This document shows, in pieces, positions 52,621-63,156 of a stretch of DNA of 64,000 bases (positions are counted from its first letter, which is position 1; each line of letters begins with the position of its first letter). The DNA lies in the NCBI GenBank assembly GCA_905236675.1, contig CAJOND010000009.1:30846-94845 (forward strand), read 5' to 3'. Source of the DNA: Candidatus Rifleibacteriota bacterium (lineage in GTDB: Bacteria; Muiribacteriota; Ozemobacteria; Ozemobacterales; Ozemobacteraceae). A program made the position numbers and the translations under genes. A model generated the notes under the pieces. It searched no databases. It was not told where the DNA came from and worked only from the letters and a program-made list of their open reading frames with translations.

Positions 52621-55449
52621 TTCTTTTTCACCGAGATTATTTTTAAAGAATTTAATCAGTTGATTTGTTGCTTCATCAAGAATATTGGTAGAAATATTTA
52701 AAACATAGTTTTTTAAATTTTCATAACCAAATCCATCTTTCTCATCTCTGTTGCCTTCAAGAAAACCGTCAGTATAAAGCAATATGCTTTCTTCAGGATT
52801 TAATCTTTCTGATTCATAAGTATATTTCGACCTTGCTTTAGAAATCCCCATAGGTAGATTTATGTTACTTGGGATTCGCATTTCCCCTATTTCTTTTGCT
52901 CTTATGAAAGGATATGGATGTCCAGCATTACATATAGCCAAATTACCTGTAGTTTTATCAAGTATTATGGCACATAATTTCATTAATCTTATTTTGCTTA
53001 AAAGTTCGCACAACATAATGCTAATATTCGTAACTATTTCATTAACAGCCAAATTCTGATTTGCCGACAAGAAAACAGAAGCTTTAACCATAGCAGCAAT
53101 CAATGATGAGGATACACCGTGACCGTTTACATCTCCAATAACTATTAGCAACTTATTGTCTGGTAATTCGAATAAATCAGCATAATCTCCCCCAACATCT
53201 GAAGCCATTTGATTATAAATGATACACTCATAACCCTCTATTTCGTGTTTGCCTGTTGGAATCAAACATTGTTGAACTGCTCCAGCCAAAAGCATATCTT
53301 TGATTTCGGACATCATCTGGTTGAATGTATTCCCTAATTTGCCCAATTCATCTTTATTTTCAATATTAATAACAGTCTCTGTTTCTCTTTTTCTTAAAGC
53401 TAAGAGTCCTCTATTCAACTCATTGACCGGTGTAATGAATGTTTTTGCCAGCAATAACCCAGTCAGTACAGAAATAAGCAAAAGCAATATCATCAAAGTA
53501 TATATAGCCGAGCTTACTCTATTGATTTGATAATCTATTTCATAAACTGGATACATTGCCAGAATAAAAGCATTTTTTATTTTACTTCCAGGCATGCATA
53601 AGCAAAGATAATCTGTATTGTTATATTTGATAATAGAAGATTCTACGGTTTTATTAATATTTGATACATTGATTAAATCAAGAAAGTCTTTTGAATTTGA
53701 AACTTCCGGGAAAAATCTTTGGATTTCACTATGGAAATTGAGTATCTTAATCTCTACATTTCCTACACTATATCGCTTTTTTAAAAGATAATTAAAATAA
53801 GATATGTTTACATTTCTTGTTATTGCAATTCCAATAAAAAAAGCAATGGGATTATCGTTTTCTGGATAATAACTCCACCACCAATAAATTCCTTCATTAT
53901 CTAAATTTTGCGGAATAAGTTGTCTTGGGCGTTCAATTACAGTTGAAAAACCTACTACAGGATTTTCTAGTAAGTTACCAACAAGTATGTCCGATTGACT
54001 AGGTTTAACCCCAGCAAAATTCAAACGTTCCGGGCAATATTTTTCTAGACTGAGAACAGATAAAACCCCAGCTATCGAATTTATTCTGCTGTTTGTATCA
54101 TCCGCAGATGTTGTATATACCTGGGTTTTATCTATTGCTCTTATATCTATCCAATTAAACACCCAGTTTCTCTTTAAGTTATTATCTCCAGTAATGTCTA
54201 CAAGCTTTTTTTCTAATTCTTTTCGACTAGGAAGTGTCTTCCCTTTTAAACTACTTAAATATTTATCTAATTCAGAATAACATCTGTCTACTTCGTCTTC
54301 TTTTGATTTATAATCTATATCTACTTTATTCAATATATCCAACATACCCTTTTTAGCTTTATTTTCTATAGCTATTCGATGGTCATGAAGACTAGTATAT
54401 GATAATACCCACAAGCTGATAGCCGGCATATATACTGCAATTGCGAAAATAAAAACCAGTTTATATCTGATCGATAGGTATATTCCCTTATTGTTAGAAA
54501 AATTCTTAAAGAAAAATTTTGATGAAATCAGTATTAAAAGTATAAAAATGACTACAGCTATTATATGTTTATTATATTTTTGAGGAACATCCAGGGTCTG
54601 CCCGAACAATAGCCTATAATTAGCTGAATTAAAGCCTTTCCAGACTGTATTATCCTTAACAAAGCCATCTAGAAATTCTTCACTGTTTGTTTGGTCATAG
54701 GATATTACATTATTAACAAAAGAAGGAGCAGTTATTTCTTTATTATCTATATTATAGAGCACTATAGGCTGGTTCATAGTAGCATAATCTTTTATTTTCG
54801 CCTGAACTAATTCAATACTAGTTCTTTTATGCTCTACAAATAATATTATTCCATTCAAATTATGATTTGCGTTTTTGAAAAAGAAAACCCCTGTTTTACC
54901 ATAATTTAAAGTGGATATGCATATTTCTGATTTGTCATACATCAGCTCTACGTTGAATTCTCTGCCGATTACCGTATTTCTGTCTGATCTATAATTTTCA
55001 TAATCTATATTATTAAATTTATGAATATCCTTCCAGGCAAAGCTGAAAAATCTTTGCTCATGAGGAAGCAAATCTTGAGGATTTAATAATGTCGCTTTTT
55101 TATTGAAAATAGCACAACGTATGTTTTCGCCTAATTTTTTGCTTAAATTATTTATTCTATTAGTTACTTCTTGAGCCGTCATAAAAGTACCATTTTTTCT
55201 TGGTCTATTTTCTATATAAGGCAATAGCTCTTCTGTAAGCTTATTAAAATATGGGTAAAAATAGTCTACTGCCGTAGTTTTAGACATAAAGTCAACAGCT
55301 CTTTCTGATAACTTAGACTTTATGGAATCAATCTCATGCTTTTTATCTATATCTAAAATAAAAAAATACAAAAAGAGTCCAAATATACATGGCAATAAAA
55401 TCAGCAGTATATAAGGAGGTAAAACTTTTTTCAGACAGCTTCTATCCAT
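52564..55449 (-). CDS. Receptor-type SpoIIE-family PP2C phosphatase (HAMP)
   Basis: A 961-residue paralogue of the second type (starting MDRSCLKKVLPPYILLILLP). Same double-ectodomain layout; TM3 reads KLVFIFAIAVYMPAISLWVL. Catalytic motifs are intact: GGDYADLFEL, GDVNGHGVSSSL, AGHPYP, LYTDGFLEG and DDATFIFL. It is much closer in sequence to the gene at 58,646-61,546 than to its convergent neighbour. Its final DDAT codons lie antisense to the last codons of the neighbour. Confidence 0.88.
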   Translation of the reverse strand: MDRSCLKKVLPPYILLILLPCIFGLFLYFFILDIDKKHEIDSIKSKLSERAVDFMSKTTAVDYFYPYFNKLTEELLPYIENRPRKNGTFMTAQEVTNRINNLSKKLGENIRCAIFNKKATLLNPQDLLPHEQRFFSFAWKDIHKFNNIDYENYRSDRNTVIGREFNVELMYDKSEICISTLNYGKTGVFFFKNANHNLNGIILFVEHKRTSIELVQAKIKDYATMNQPIVLYNIDNKEITAPSFVNNVISYDQTNSEEFLDGFVKDNTVWKGFNSANYRLLFGQTLDVPQKYNKHIIAVVIFILLILISSKFFFKNFSNNKGIYLSIRYKLVFIFAIAVYMPAISLWVLSYTSLHDHRIAIENKAKKGMLDILNKVDIDYKSKEDEVDRCYSELDKYLSSLKGKTLPSRKELEKKLVDITGDNNLKRNWVFNWIDIRAIDKTQVYTTSADDTNSRINSIAGVLSVLSLEKYCPERLNFAGVKPSQSDILVGNLLENPVVGFSTVIERPRQLIPQNLDNEGIYWWWSYYPENDNPIAFFIGIAITRNVNISYFNYLLKKRYSVGNVEIKILNFHSEIQRFFPEVSNSKDFLDLINVSNINKTVESSIIKYNNTDYLCLCMPGSKIKNAFILAMYPVYEIDYQINRVSSAIYTLMILLLLISVLTGLLLAKTFITPVNELNRGLLALRKRETETVINIENKDELGKLGNTFNQMMSEIKDMLLAGAVQQCLIPTGKHEIEGYECIIYNQMASDVGGDYADLFELPDNKLLIVIGDVNGHGVSSSLIAAMVKASVFLSANQNLAVNEIVTNISIMLCELLSKIRLMKLCAIILDKTTGNLAICNAGHPYPFIRAKEIGEMRIPSNINLPMGISKARSKYTYESERLNPEESILLYTDGFLEGNRDEKDGFGYENLKNYVLNISTNILDEATNQLIKFFKNNLGEKELTDDATFIFLKRKPLQNE

Positions 55450-55834
55450 TTTTAAATTGTATCATATCAGATATTTTTGAGCAATAAGCACTTAGGTGAA
55501 AAGATGAATTTCTAACTGGTTTTATAGTTCTGTCTTCTTACTTATATATCTTTTTACTTAAGCCCAAATTAGATTTTACTAATTGGCTACTCATTTGTCA
55601 TAAAAAGTATAGCGTATGGGCTTTAGCTGATTTTTAGGTTTTATAGGTATGGGGTGTGATTGGAGTAAAACCAATCACAACAATAATAACCAAAATAATC
55701 TTCTATACGTTTATAACAATGTGTAGCAACAAACAAATAAATACTGATTTTTTATCGCTTACTTGCAACTAAATTAGTTTGTCTCCAATGCTTATTTACT
55801 ATTAAAATACTATAATGATATAATAAAATTCGTT
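55450..55834. other. Gene-free spacer between two receptor pairs
   Basis: 385 bp between divergent promoters. It contains the second copy of the 70-bp repeat (55,560-55,629) and a hairpin GTGATTGG/CCAATCAC at about 55,655-55,678. No coding sequence or RNA gene is visible. Confidence 0.6.
55560..55629 (+). repeat. 70-bp dispersed repeat, copy 2
   Basis: Matches the minus strand of 38,488-38,557 at about 60 of 70 positions without gaps, sharing CATTTGTCATAAAAAGTA and CGTATGGGCTTTAGC. Confidence 0.75.
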
Positions 55835-58675
55835 ATGGGTTCTGTTTATAAATATATCTCTATTATTTTAAAACATTCGGCTCCAGTTGGGCTTTTTGTT
55901 ATCCTTCCACTGCTTGCCGCATTTTCTCTTGGTCATAATATTATCACACAAGAGCGGAATAAACATGTCTCACAACTTTCAACAAAAATAGAAAACAGTC
56001 TAAAAGACATTGAAAGCGAAATTGCTCCAGAATCCTTTATGTTAAAAGTTGGCAAAGGAGCATGGTATTCCTTAAAAAAATATGAAGACAATCCAGATAA
56101 ATTCTGGGATTACTACAAAAAACTCTGTTTTTATCTTGATTCAGAACCTGATTTTTATCTATTTGACGATAAAGGTCATTTATCAACCCCTAAAGAAATC
56201 AATTTAAAATCCAGATTTTTAGCATCAAAACTCTGGAGTATAATCGAGGCTTCTTACGATAAAAAAACCGAATATGCTGACAAATATAAAAAACAGTTTA
56301 AAAGTTTTTTAGGTAACGAATTTAGATTGAGTGCCTTTCTCGACAGCAGAAACTGCCTAATGCCAATAATAGTAAATACTCAGGTTGGCTATGTTTATTG
56401 GATGAATTTTCCGAAAAACCCTCACAAAGGGATAATGATTGTTTTTTGGGATACCCCAGCCTTTGATTTCAGATTAAAAGAAATTATAAATCGCTATTCA
56501 GATAAATTTGAGGATGGTTTTACCAGAAACTTATCGGGTAATAATATATCGATTACCAAAAACTCAAATACTAACTATGAAAATATCTTTTTAAAAACAG
56601 TCTTTATGAGTTCTAATGAAAGGTATATTGACCCAAACGGATTAGTCTGGAGATTTCTAAAATTAGATAATATCTGGCTACTTGCCTCACTAAAAAGCAA
56701 CTCGTTGAAGTATGATCTTTATCATAATTATTATATTGCTTTTATTATAATTCTAGGAATAAATATTATCTTATTCTATATCTGGATGATAAAGAAACAA
56801 AACTCGTTTTTATCAATCAGAACCAAATTAATAGGTCTATTTTTGATTGCAGTATTTACACCTGTTGCGGCTTTTTCTTATCTTGGATATCAATATAAAA
56901 GCGATATGCGTGACAATCTCTATACCGAATTCGTCAATGAAAGCCGTAATGTTCTTTTAGATATAGACAGAGAACTTGGAAGTTCTGGAAATGTCTTCAG
57001 AGATGAATTTCGAAAAATGGTCGAAGATTTTAAGGATTACGATAAAGATGCAAATATTCGCAAAGCCTTTTCCAAAAGCATAGAAAAGCATGACCTGGTT
57101 TTAGCAGAAAGACGATCAGTTTCAGATGCTTCTATTTTAAAACAGCTGACAAACCATGTCGTTTTTGAAGAAATGAATGTCGCTACAGATCCTTTTTCCA
57201 AATGTTGTATAGATACTATTATGAATTCAAATCTTTCAGACAGCATAGATCCCGTATTGAGAGATGCTTTAAAAAGTCCTGAAAGTGCAATGGCAAGTTT
57301 TTGGGCAAGGCCCGACAACGTCCAGGATTTTCTTTTCGGTTCTATTGAATTCTACTTATACTGGTGTTTTTTAAATACTTCCCCAAATAATCCGGAATAT
57401 TTCGTTATACTAAGATCAACAGATATCGTTTTACGCGAACACTTAAAGAATCGCCTGTTAGAATGCAAAAACAATATTAAAGAAAGAGATTTCAGAATTT
57501 TTGTATGCAATAATAAAAATGGAGAATGGTTTCCAGATAATTCCCTGGAATCCGAGTTAAAAACCATCTCGAATAGAATCAAATATATGGGGAAACCAAT
57601 TGAAAGCGAGATTAATATAAAATCAGAACGACATCTTTTATTAGGAATAAAAAGTAGTAAATTAAGAGGTTATTCGTTTTTTGCTCTATATCCTTACAAA
57701 AAAATAGAGAACAAATTGTCCAAAGTTACTTATGCAATTATTGCAGCAATTATTTTCTTTATTATTATGGCAATAGCGATAGGTTATCATCTGTCAGGAA
57801 CATTCCTGTATCCTGTTCAAAGACTTGAAGATGGTGTTAAGGCCATAAAAGAAAGAAACTCTAAATTCAGAATCGAAACACTGCAAAATGATGAATTCGG
57901 CGGTCTAGCAGTGAGTTTCAACAAAATGATAGAAGACCTTAAAGAAATGGAACTGGCAAAATATATTCAGGAATCACTACTACCTCAATCTATACCACAA
58001 ATAGAAGGCTACCAGCTATGTTTTTCAAATAGAATGGCTTCGGCAGTTGGCGGTGATTACTTTGATACTTTGTTGTTAGATAAAGACAATCTATGCATTA
58101 TTATAGGCGATGTTTCTGGCCATGGAGTAGCTTCAGCACTAGTTATGGCTATAGCCAAAGCTGTTCTTTATCATGGTTTTAAAGAAACCAGGAATCTTAT
58201 AGATTTATTCAGTGATGTAAATTCTGTTGTAAATACTTATTTCAGCACACCACCTGTAAAGAAGATGATTACTCTTTTTGCAACAATAATAAATCTACCG
58301 ACAGGCAAAGCTACTTTCTTAGATGCAGGGCACAATTTCCCAATGAAAATATCTATAACTAATGAAATAACAGAATTACAAATGTTTGGTCTACCTATAG
58401 GCATATTGAAAAAATTGAAAAGACAGAAAATCAATGAGTTTGTAATAGAAAAGGGAGAAACAATAGTATTCTATACCGATGGAATCGTTGAAGCAACAGG
58501 GAAAACAGAAGAACAATATGGTTACGACAGGTTTAAAAAACATCTTTCCACAATGGCAACTTATAACGCCAAAAATATTATGGATTCACTTTTTCAAAGA
58601 TATGAAATTTGGGAAGATGGAACTGAACCAGATGACGATGTAACACTAGCTATCTTGAAAAGGCTTCCTTCTTAA
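55835..58675 (+). CDS. Receptor-type SpoIIE-family PP2C phosphatase (HAMP)
   Basis: A 946-residue close paralogue of the gene at 49,735 (shared ILKHSAP start, GNEFRLSAFLDSRN, DEFGGLAVSFNKMIEDLKE and AKYIQESLLP). Catalytic motifs are intact: GGDYFDTLLLD, GDVSGHGVASALV, AGHNFP, YTDGIVEATGK and DDDVTLAIL. The ectodomains have diverged more than the catalytic half, as expected if the copies sense different signals. Its 3' end overlaps the convergent partner by 30 bp. Confidence 0.88.
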   Translation: MGSVYKYISIILKHSAPVGLFVILPLLAAFSLGHNIITQERNKHVSQLSTKIENSLKDIESEIAPESFMLKVGKGAWYSLKKYEDNPDKFWDYYKKLCFYLDSEPDFYLFDDKGHLSTPKEINLKSRFLASKLWSIIEASYDKKTEYADKYKKQFKSFLGNEFRLSAFLDSRNCLMPIIVNTQVGYVYWMNFPKNPHKGIMIVFWDTPAFDFRLKEIINRYSDKFEDGFTRNLSGNNISITKNSNTNYENIFLKTVFMSSNERYIDPNGLVWRFLKLDNIWLLASLKSNSLKYDLYHNYYIAFIIILGINIILFYIWMIKKQNSFLSIRTKLIGLFLIAVFTPVAAFSYLGYQYKSDMRDNLYTEFVNESRNVLLDIDRELGSSGNVFRDEFRKMVEDFKDYDKDANIRKAFSKSIEKHDLVLAERRSVSDASILKQLTNHVVFEEMNVATDPFSKCCIDTIMNSNLSDSIDPVLRDALKSPESAMASFWARPDNVQDFLFGSIEFYLYWCFLNTSPNNPEYFVILRSTDIVLREHLKNRLLECKNNIKERDFRIFVCNNKNGEWFPDNSLESELKTISNRIKYMGKPIESEINIKSERHLLLGIKSSKLRGYSFFALYPYKKIENKLSKVTYAIIAAIIFFIIMAIAIGYHLSGTFLYPVQRLEDGVKAIKERNSKFRIETLQNDEFGGLAVSFNKMIEDLKEMELAKYIQESLLPQSIPQIEGYQLCFSNRMASAVGGDYFDTLLLDKDNLCIIIGDVSGHGVASALVMAIAKAVLYHGFKETRNLIDLFSDVNSVVNTYFSTPPVKKMITLFATIINLPTGKATFLDAGHNFPMKISITNEITELQMFGLPIGILKKLKRQKINEFVIEKGETIVFYTDGIVEATGKTEEQYGYDRFKKHLSTMATYNAKNIMDSLFQRYEIWEDGTEPDDDVTLAILKRLPS

Positions 58676-61546
58676 AATAATAAAGGTAATATCATCTGCT
58701 AATTCTTTTTCTCCATGATGATTTTTTAAAACGTCTATCAAATGGTTTTTTAAATCTTCTGAACTAGTTATTTTATAATTTCTTATAAGATTATTAAAAT
58801 TATCATAACCAAATTCTTCCCCTTTATCATTTTCTGCTTCAGGGAATCCATCTGTATATAAGAAAAGAGTTTCGTCCGGATTTAATATTTCCATCTCAGA
58901 ATTGTAACGACATCTTTTTTTAGAAAGCCCCATTGGCAAGCTAGTTTTGCAAGGAGTTCTCATTACACCTTCTTCTTTTGCTCTTATCATTGGATAAGGA
59001 TGACCTGCATTGCAAATAGCCATCTCTCCTGTTTTTTTATCAAGTATTATTGCGCAGAAAGTCATAAGCTTCTTTTTATTTAAAAGATCGCAGATCATAT
59101 TACTTGTATTTGTGACTATTTCATTAAGAGAAGCATTTTTATTAGCGAATCTGAATACCGAAGCTTTTACCATAGCTGTCAAAAGTGAAGAAGCTACCCC
59201 GTGACCAGTGACGTCACCAATAACAATCAAAGACCTATCATCCGGAAGCTCAAAAATATCCGCATAGTCACCACCAACGTCCGTTGCCATCTGGTTATAC
59301 ACAATACAGTCATAACCTTCCATTTTATATCTGCCTGTTGGAATCAAGCATTGCTGAACAGCTCCAGCAAGAAGCATGTCTTTGATTTCTGCCATCATCT
59401 GATTGAAGGCATTCCCTAGATGACCCAATTCATCACGGTTTTCAATGTTGATTGTCGTTCCCGTATCACGATTTCTCAACGCTTCTAATCCTCTATCAAG
59501 TTCTTTCACTGGTGTAATAAAGGTTTTAGACAATAATAAACCAGTAAAAACAGATATAACCAAAAGCAAAATCATCAAAGTATATATTGCCATTCTAACT
59601 TTTTCTATTTGATAATCTATTTCATAAACAGGATACATACAAAGACTGTAAGTATCTTTCAACTTGCTTCCAGGCATACAAAGGCAAAGATATTTATTGT
59701 TTTTATAATTTACTATTGTGGATTCTACCGTTTTATTAATATTTGAAACATTAATAAGCGACAATAACTCTTTATAGTTAGAAAGATTTTCAGGAATTAA
59801 TTCCTGTGAAATATAATTGAAATATGCCATTTTAAGATTAATGTTTTCAAATGTATATCTATTATTAGAAATTGATTTAAAATATGAAGTATTTACTTTG
59901 TTAGACGCAGAAGTTCCCATACAGAAAGCAATTTCATTGTTTAAGTCAGGATAATAATTCCACCACCAATAAACACCTGCTCCATCAAAGGTTAAATAAT
60001 TTAATTTTTTAGGACGCTCAAATGCAGAAGAAAAACCTGCTATAGGATTTTCAAAAAGGTTCCCTATCAAAATATCTGACTGATTTGGTTTAATACCAGC
60101 AGCATTCAATCTTTCCGGGCAATACCGTTCTAAGCAAAGGATAGAAATAACTCTTCCTATTTTTACAAGTCTTTGTTGGCTTTCCTTTCTATTTGAAGTT
60201 GTATATATCTGAGTCTGATCAATAGTCCTTATATCTAGCCAATTAAACCTTTCTCTGATATTTTTATCTTTTCCAACTATTTCTTCTAATTTTGTCTGTA
60301 TCTCTGATTTAGTAGGATGCCTTTTTCCACTGAAACTTTTTAAATAATTATCCAGGCTCAAAAAACTATTTAGAATATCGTTTTCAACTTTCTTAAAATC
60401 ATTATCTATATTATTCAGAACATCTAACATTCCTTTTTTTACTTTGTTTTCTATCGCTTTTCTATGGTCATGTAAACTTGTATAAGAAAGCACCCACAAA
60501 CTCAAAGCTGGCATATAGATAGCTAAAGCAAAAATGGAAATTAGTTTGTATCTAATAGAAACAAACATTCCTTGCCTACCTGTAAAATTTCTAAAGAAAA
60601 CCCATGAAAAAGCTGTTAGTAAAATAAGAAAAACAACAATAGCTATAATAAGGTTTCGTTCATAAATTTTAGCATGATTAAATGGATGACCGAAAAGAAG
60701 CTTATAACTATCCGATTTAAAACCTTTCCAAACATATTTATCCTCAATAAATCCATCTAAGAACTCATCGGTTAAAGTTCTTTCATAAGGTATCTCTTTG
60801 TGCCCTAAAAAAGAGGACTGAGGCTGTTTTTTTTGAATGTCATAAAAAATAATTGGTTCTTCATATGTAGCATAATCTTTTATCTTTGCCTGAACCAGTT
60901 CAATATTTGACCTCTTATACTCAACAAAAATCAAGACCCCGTTTTTCATTTGATTGGCATTTTTAATATAGAAAACACCTGTTTTTCCTAAGCTGAATGT
61001 AGTTGCAGCAATTTCTTCATTGGCAGAATAAGTTCGCATAGTGTCAATATTAAGTTCTCTGCCCATAATTGCCAATTGATCCAGCAATCTGTTTTTGTAG
61101 TCGGCCTCTCCTAAATCATGACTTTTTATCCAAAGATAAGTAAAAAATCTAATTTCATAATCTTTTAAATCATCTTGATTAATTATTTCAGCGTTTTCAT
61201 TAAAAAGAGCACAACGTATATTTTCTCCTAGATTTTTACTAATTTCATTTATACCTTTAGAAAGATCTTCTTTAGTTTTTATACTATCTTTTTCAGTAAC
61301 TCTATTTTCTATAAAAGGTATTATTTTTTTTGAAAAGGCCTGAAAAAAAGGTTTAAAATAGTCTATTGGTGCTGTTTTCGCCATAAAATCAGTGGCGTTT
61401 TCTGACAAATTGGATTTTATTTTTTCTATTTCGTGATTTTTATCTATATTTAAAATCAATAGATAAAGAAATAGCCCAAATAAACTTGGCACCAAAATCA
61501 GCAGTATATAAGTTGGCAGTGCTTTTTTGTAGCTGCTTTTATCCAT
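58646..61546 (-). CDS. Receptor-type SpoIIE-family PP2C phosphatase (HAMP)
   Basis: A 966-residue close paralogue of the gene at 52,564 (shared LPTYILLILVPSLFGLFLY start, SYTSLHDHRKAIENK, PERLNAAGIKPNQSDI and CLCMPGSKLKD). Catalytic motifs are intact: GGDYADIFEL, GDVTGHGVASSL, AGHPYP, LYTDGFPEA and DDITFIIL. Together with 55,835-58,675 it repeats the convergent pair at 49.7-55.4 kb, so the two pairs arose by duplication of a two-gene unit. Confidence 0.88.
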   Translation of the reverse strand: MDKSSYKKALPTYILLILVPSLFGLFLYLLILNIDKNHEIEKIKSNLSENATDFMAKTAPIDYFKPFFQAFSKKIIPFIENRVTEKDSIKTKEDLSKGINEISKNLGENIRCALFNENAEIINQDDLKDYEIRFFTYLWIKSHDLGEADYKNRLLDQLAIMGRELNIDTMRTYSANEEIAATTFSLGKTGVFYIKNANQMKNGVLIFVEYKRSNIELVQAKIKDYATYEEPIIFYDIQKKQPQSSFLGHKEIPYERTLTDEFLDGFIEDKYVWKGFKSDSYKLLFGHPFNHAKIYERNLIIAIVVFLILLTAFSWVFFRNFTGRQGMFVSIRYKLISIFALAIYMPALSLWVLSYTSLHDHRKAIENKVKKGMLDVLNNIDNDFKKVENDILNSFLSLDNYLKSFSGKRHPTKSEIQTKLEEIVGKDKNIRERFNWLDIRTIDQTQIYTTSNRKESQQRLVKIGRVISILCLERYCPERLNAAGIKPNQSDILIGNLFENPIAGFSSAFERPKKLNYLTFDGAGVYWWWNYYPDLNNEIAFCMGTSASNKVNTSYFKSISNNRYTFENINLKMAYFNYISQELIPENLSNYKELLSLINVSNINKTVESTIVNYKNNKYLCLCMPGSKLKDTYSLCMYPVYEIDYQIEKVRMAIYTLMILLLVISVFTGLLLSKTFITPVKELDRGLEALRNRDTGTTINIENRDELGHLGNAFNQMMAEIKDMLLAGAVQQCLIPTGRYKMEGYDCIVYNQMATDVGGDYADIFELPDDRSLIVIGDVTGHGVASSLLTAMVKASVFRFANKNASLNEIVTNTSNMICDLLNKKKLMTFCAIILDKKTGEMAICNAGHPYPMIRAKEEGVMRTPCKTSLPMGLSKKRCRYNSEMEILNPDETLFLYTDGFPEAENDKGEEFGYDNFNNLIRNYKITSSEDLKNHLIDVLKNHHGEKELADDITFIILRRKPFQDS

Positions 61547-61603
61547 AGTTAAGAGAGAAGAGATGTTAAGCTAATGCCTCAAAGTAATTACTACTGGGAG
61601 TAA

Positions 61604-61688
61604 TAGGTGGTTAATGGTGAGTGGTGATTGATATTCATTCTATATCGCTAATAACTTACCACTCACCACGCCAAGCTTTGCCTGGCTT
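61604..61688. repeat. Palindrome-plus-tail word repeat after recA
   Basis: Minus-strand copy of the GCCAAGC/GCTTGGC palindrome followed by GTGGTGAGTGGT, plus AGGTGGTTAATGGTGAGTGG on the plus strand. The palindrome could fold as a hairpin just beyond the recA stop. Confidence 0.7.
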
Positions 61689-61691
61689 ATT

Positions 61692-62780
61692 TTATTTTTT
61701 AGATGCAGTTTTCTTTTTTTCATCAACTGCTGCTGCTTTAGTTTCTTCTTTCTTTTCTTCAGGTGGAAGCATACCAAGAGCACGTTTAACTTTCAAAACT
61801 ATTTCTCCAAATACATCAGGGTTTTCTTTCAAGAAAGTCTTTGAATTTTCTCTCCCCTGCCCCATTCGAGTATCACCATAGGAGTACCATGCTCCTGATT
61901 TATCGACTACTCCAGCAGCTTCAGCCATTTCCAATACTTCACCTTCCTTAGAAATGCCTTCACCAAACATCATGTCAAATCTTGCTTTTCTAAATGGCGG
62001 AGCGACTTTGTTCTTAACGACTTTAACTTCTGTAATGTAGCCTTTTATGTCTTCTCCTTCTTTAATAGCGTCTTTTCTTCTAATATCCAATCTCACAGAA
62101 GAGAAGAACTTAAGAGCACGACCACCAGGAGTTGTTTCTGGATTTCCAAACATGATTCCTATCTTTTCACGAATCTGATTGATGAAAATACATACACAGC
62201 GAGATTTTGAAACAACAGGAGTAAGCTTGCGCATTGCCTGTGACATCAATCTAGCCTGCATACCTACTGTGGTATCCCCCATGTCGCCGTCTATTTCAGC
62301 TTTACTTGTTAAAGCAGCAACAGAGTCGAGAACAATTATATCTACTGCATTGCTTCTTACAAGCATTTCGGTAATTTCCAAAGCTTCTTCACCACTGCTT
62401 GGCTGTGCTATAAGAAGATTGTCTATATCGACGCCAACTTTTTTTGCATAGGATGGATCTAACGCATGTTCAACATCTATAAAAGCAGCCTGTCCGCCGG
62501 CCATTTGAGCTTGAGCTATTGAGTGAAGCGCTATAGTTGTTTTCCCAGAAGATTCTGGACCAAATATTTCAATAATTCTGCCTCTCGGCATCCCACCAAC
62601 GCCTAAAGCGTAGTCTAAAGAAAGAGAACCTGTAGGTATAGCTTCAACCTGAAGGTGTCTAGAACTGCCAAGTCGCATTACAGCGCCTTTACCGAATTGT
62701 TTTTCAATTCCTGAAATAGCAGTTTCTAATGATTTCATACGTTCTTGAGCTGGTGTTAAAGATGTTTTTTGTTCGGCCAT
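61692..62780 (-). CDS. recA: Recombinase RecA
   Basis: DNA strand-exchange and SOS co-protease protein, 362 residues from the ATG at 62,780 (GGAGG is just before it; the open frame begins at 62,816). Motifs: [22 protein letters not shown], Walker [18 protein letters not shown]-type [14 protein letters not shown], Walker [11 protein letters not shown], loop L2 [20 protein letters not shown], and a Lys/Glu-rich C-terminus. Residues are those of an active RecA. I did not find a convincing LexA box in front of it. Confidence 0.97.
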   Translation of the reverse strand: MAEQKTSLTPAQERMKSLETAISGIEKQFGKGAVMRLGSSRHLQVEAIPTGSLSLDYALGVGGMPRGRIIEIFGPESSGKTTIALHSIAQAQMAGGQAAFIDVEHALDPSYAKKVGVDIDNLLIAQPSSGEEALEITEMLVRSNAVDIIVLDSVAALTSKAEIDGDMGDTTVGMQARLMSQAMRKLTPVVSKSRCVCIFINQIREKIGIMFGNPETTPGGRALKFFSSVRLDIRRKDAIKEGEDIKGYITEVKVVKNKVAPPFRKARFDMMFGEGISKEGEVLEMAEAAGVVDKSGAWYSYGDTRMGQGRENSKTFLKENPDVFGEIVLKVKRALGMLPPEEKKEETKAAAVDEKKKTASKK

Positions 62781-62806
62781 ATTTGCCTCCATTGTTATTT
62801 TGTAAG

Positions 62807-62835
62807 ATAATAGCATATTGCATAATTTTGAGCAA
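62807..62835 (-). promoter_or_regulatory. Sigma-70-type promoter of recA
   Basis: On the minus strand TTGCTC-N17-TATTAT, with a start about 20 nt before the ATG. Confidence 0.65.
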
Positions 62836-62948
62836 TATGGAGTGAAGAATCGAACTTATTAATAAATTTTCATTCACTCATATAATAATCAACCGAAATC
62901 GGAAAATCGGACAAAATATTTTTTATTTTTTTAATATTTAAAATATGT

Positions 62949-62954
62949 TACAAT
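62949..62954 (+). promoter_or_regulatory. -10 box of the tRNA-Ala gene
   Basis: TACAAT ends 13 nt before the tRNA. The -35 region is only a T tract. Confidence 0.4.
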
Positions 62955-62967
62955 AAAAAAAGAAATC

Positions 62968-63040
62968 GGGCCATTAGCTCAGTTGGGAGAGCGCAGCGTT
63001 CGCAACGCTGAGGTCAGGGGTTCGACCCCCCCATGGTCCA
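62968..63040 (+). tRNA. tRNA-Ala (anticodon CGC)
   Basis: A 73-nt cloverleaf. Acceptor GGGCCAT pairs with ATGGTCC, including G3-U70, the alanine identity pair. The D-arm is AGCTCAGTTGGGAGAGC, the anticodon stem CAGCG/CGCTG with loop TTCGCAA (CGC at 63,001-63,003), and the T-arm has GTTCGAC. The discriminator is A and the next bases are CCG, so the CCA end is not fully encoded and must be added by nucleotidyltransferase. Confidence 0.96.
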
Positions 63041-63078
63041 CCGAACTGTAGTTAATACAGGTTAAAATCAGTTAAAGG

Positions 63079-63105
63079 AATCCGCTCCAAAAGCGGATTT
63101 TATTG
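63079..63105 (+). terminator. Terminator after tRNA-Ala
   Basis: AATCCGCT/AGCGGATT stem with a 5-nt loop and a following T-rich tail. Confidence 0.75.
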
Positions 63106-63156
63106 TTTTAGCTTACTGGTTTTTATCAAACTTAAACTAAGTTCGTATAGGTTATA

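Noticed and set aside
62836..62900. LexA/SOS box before recA
   Set aside because: GAATCGAAC resembles half of a GAAC-N4-GTTC site, but the second half is missing.
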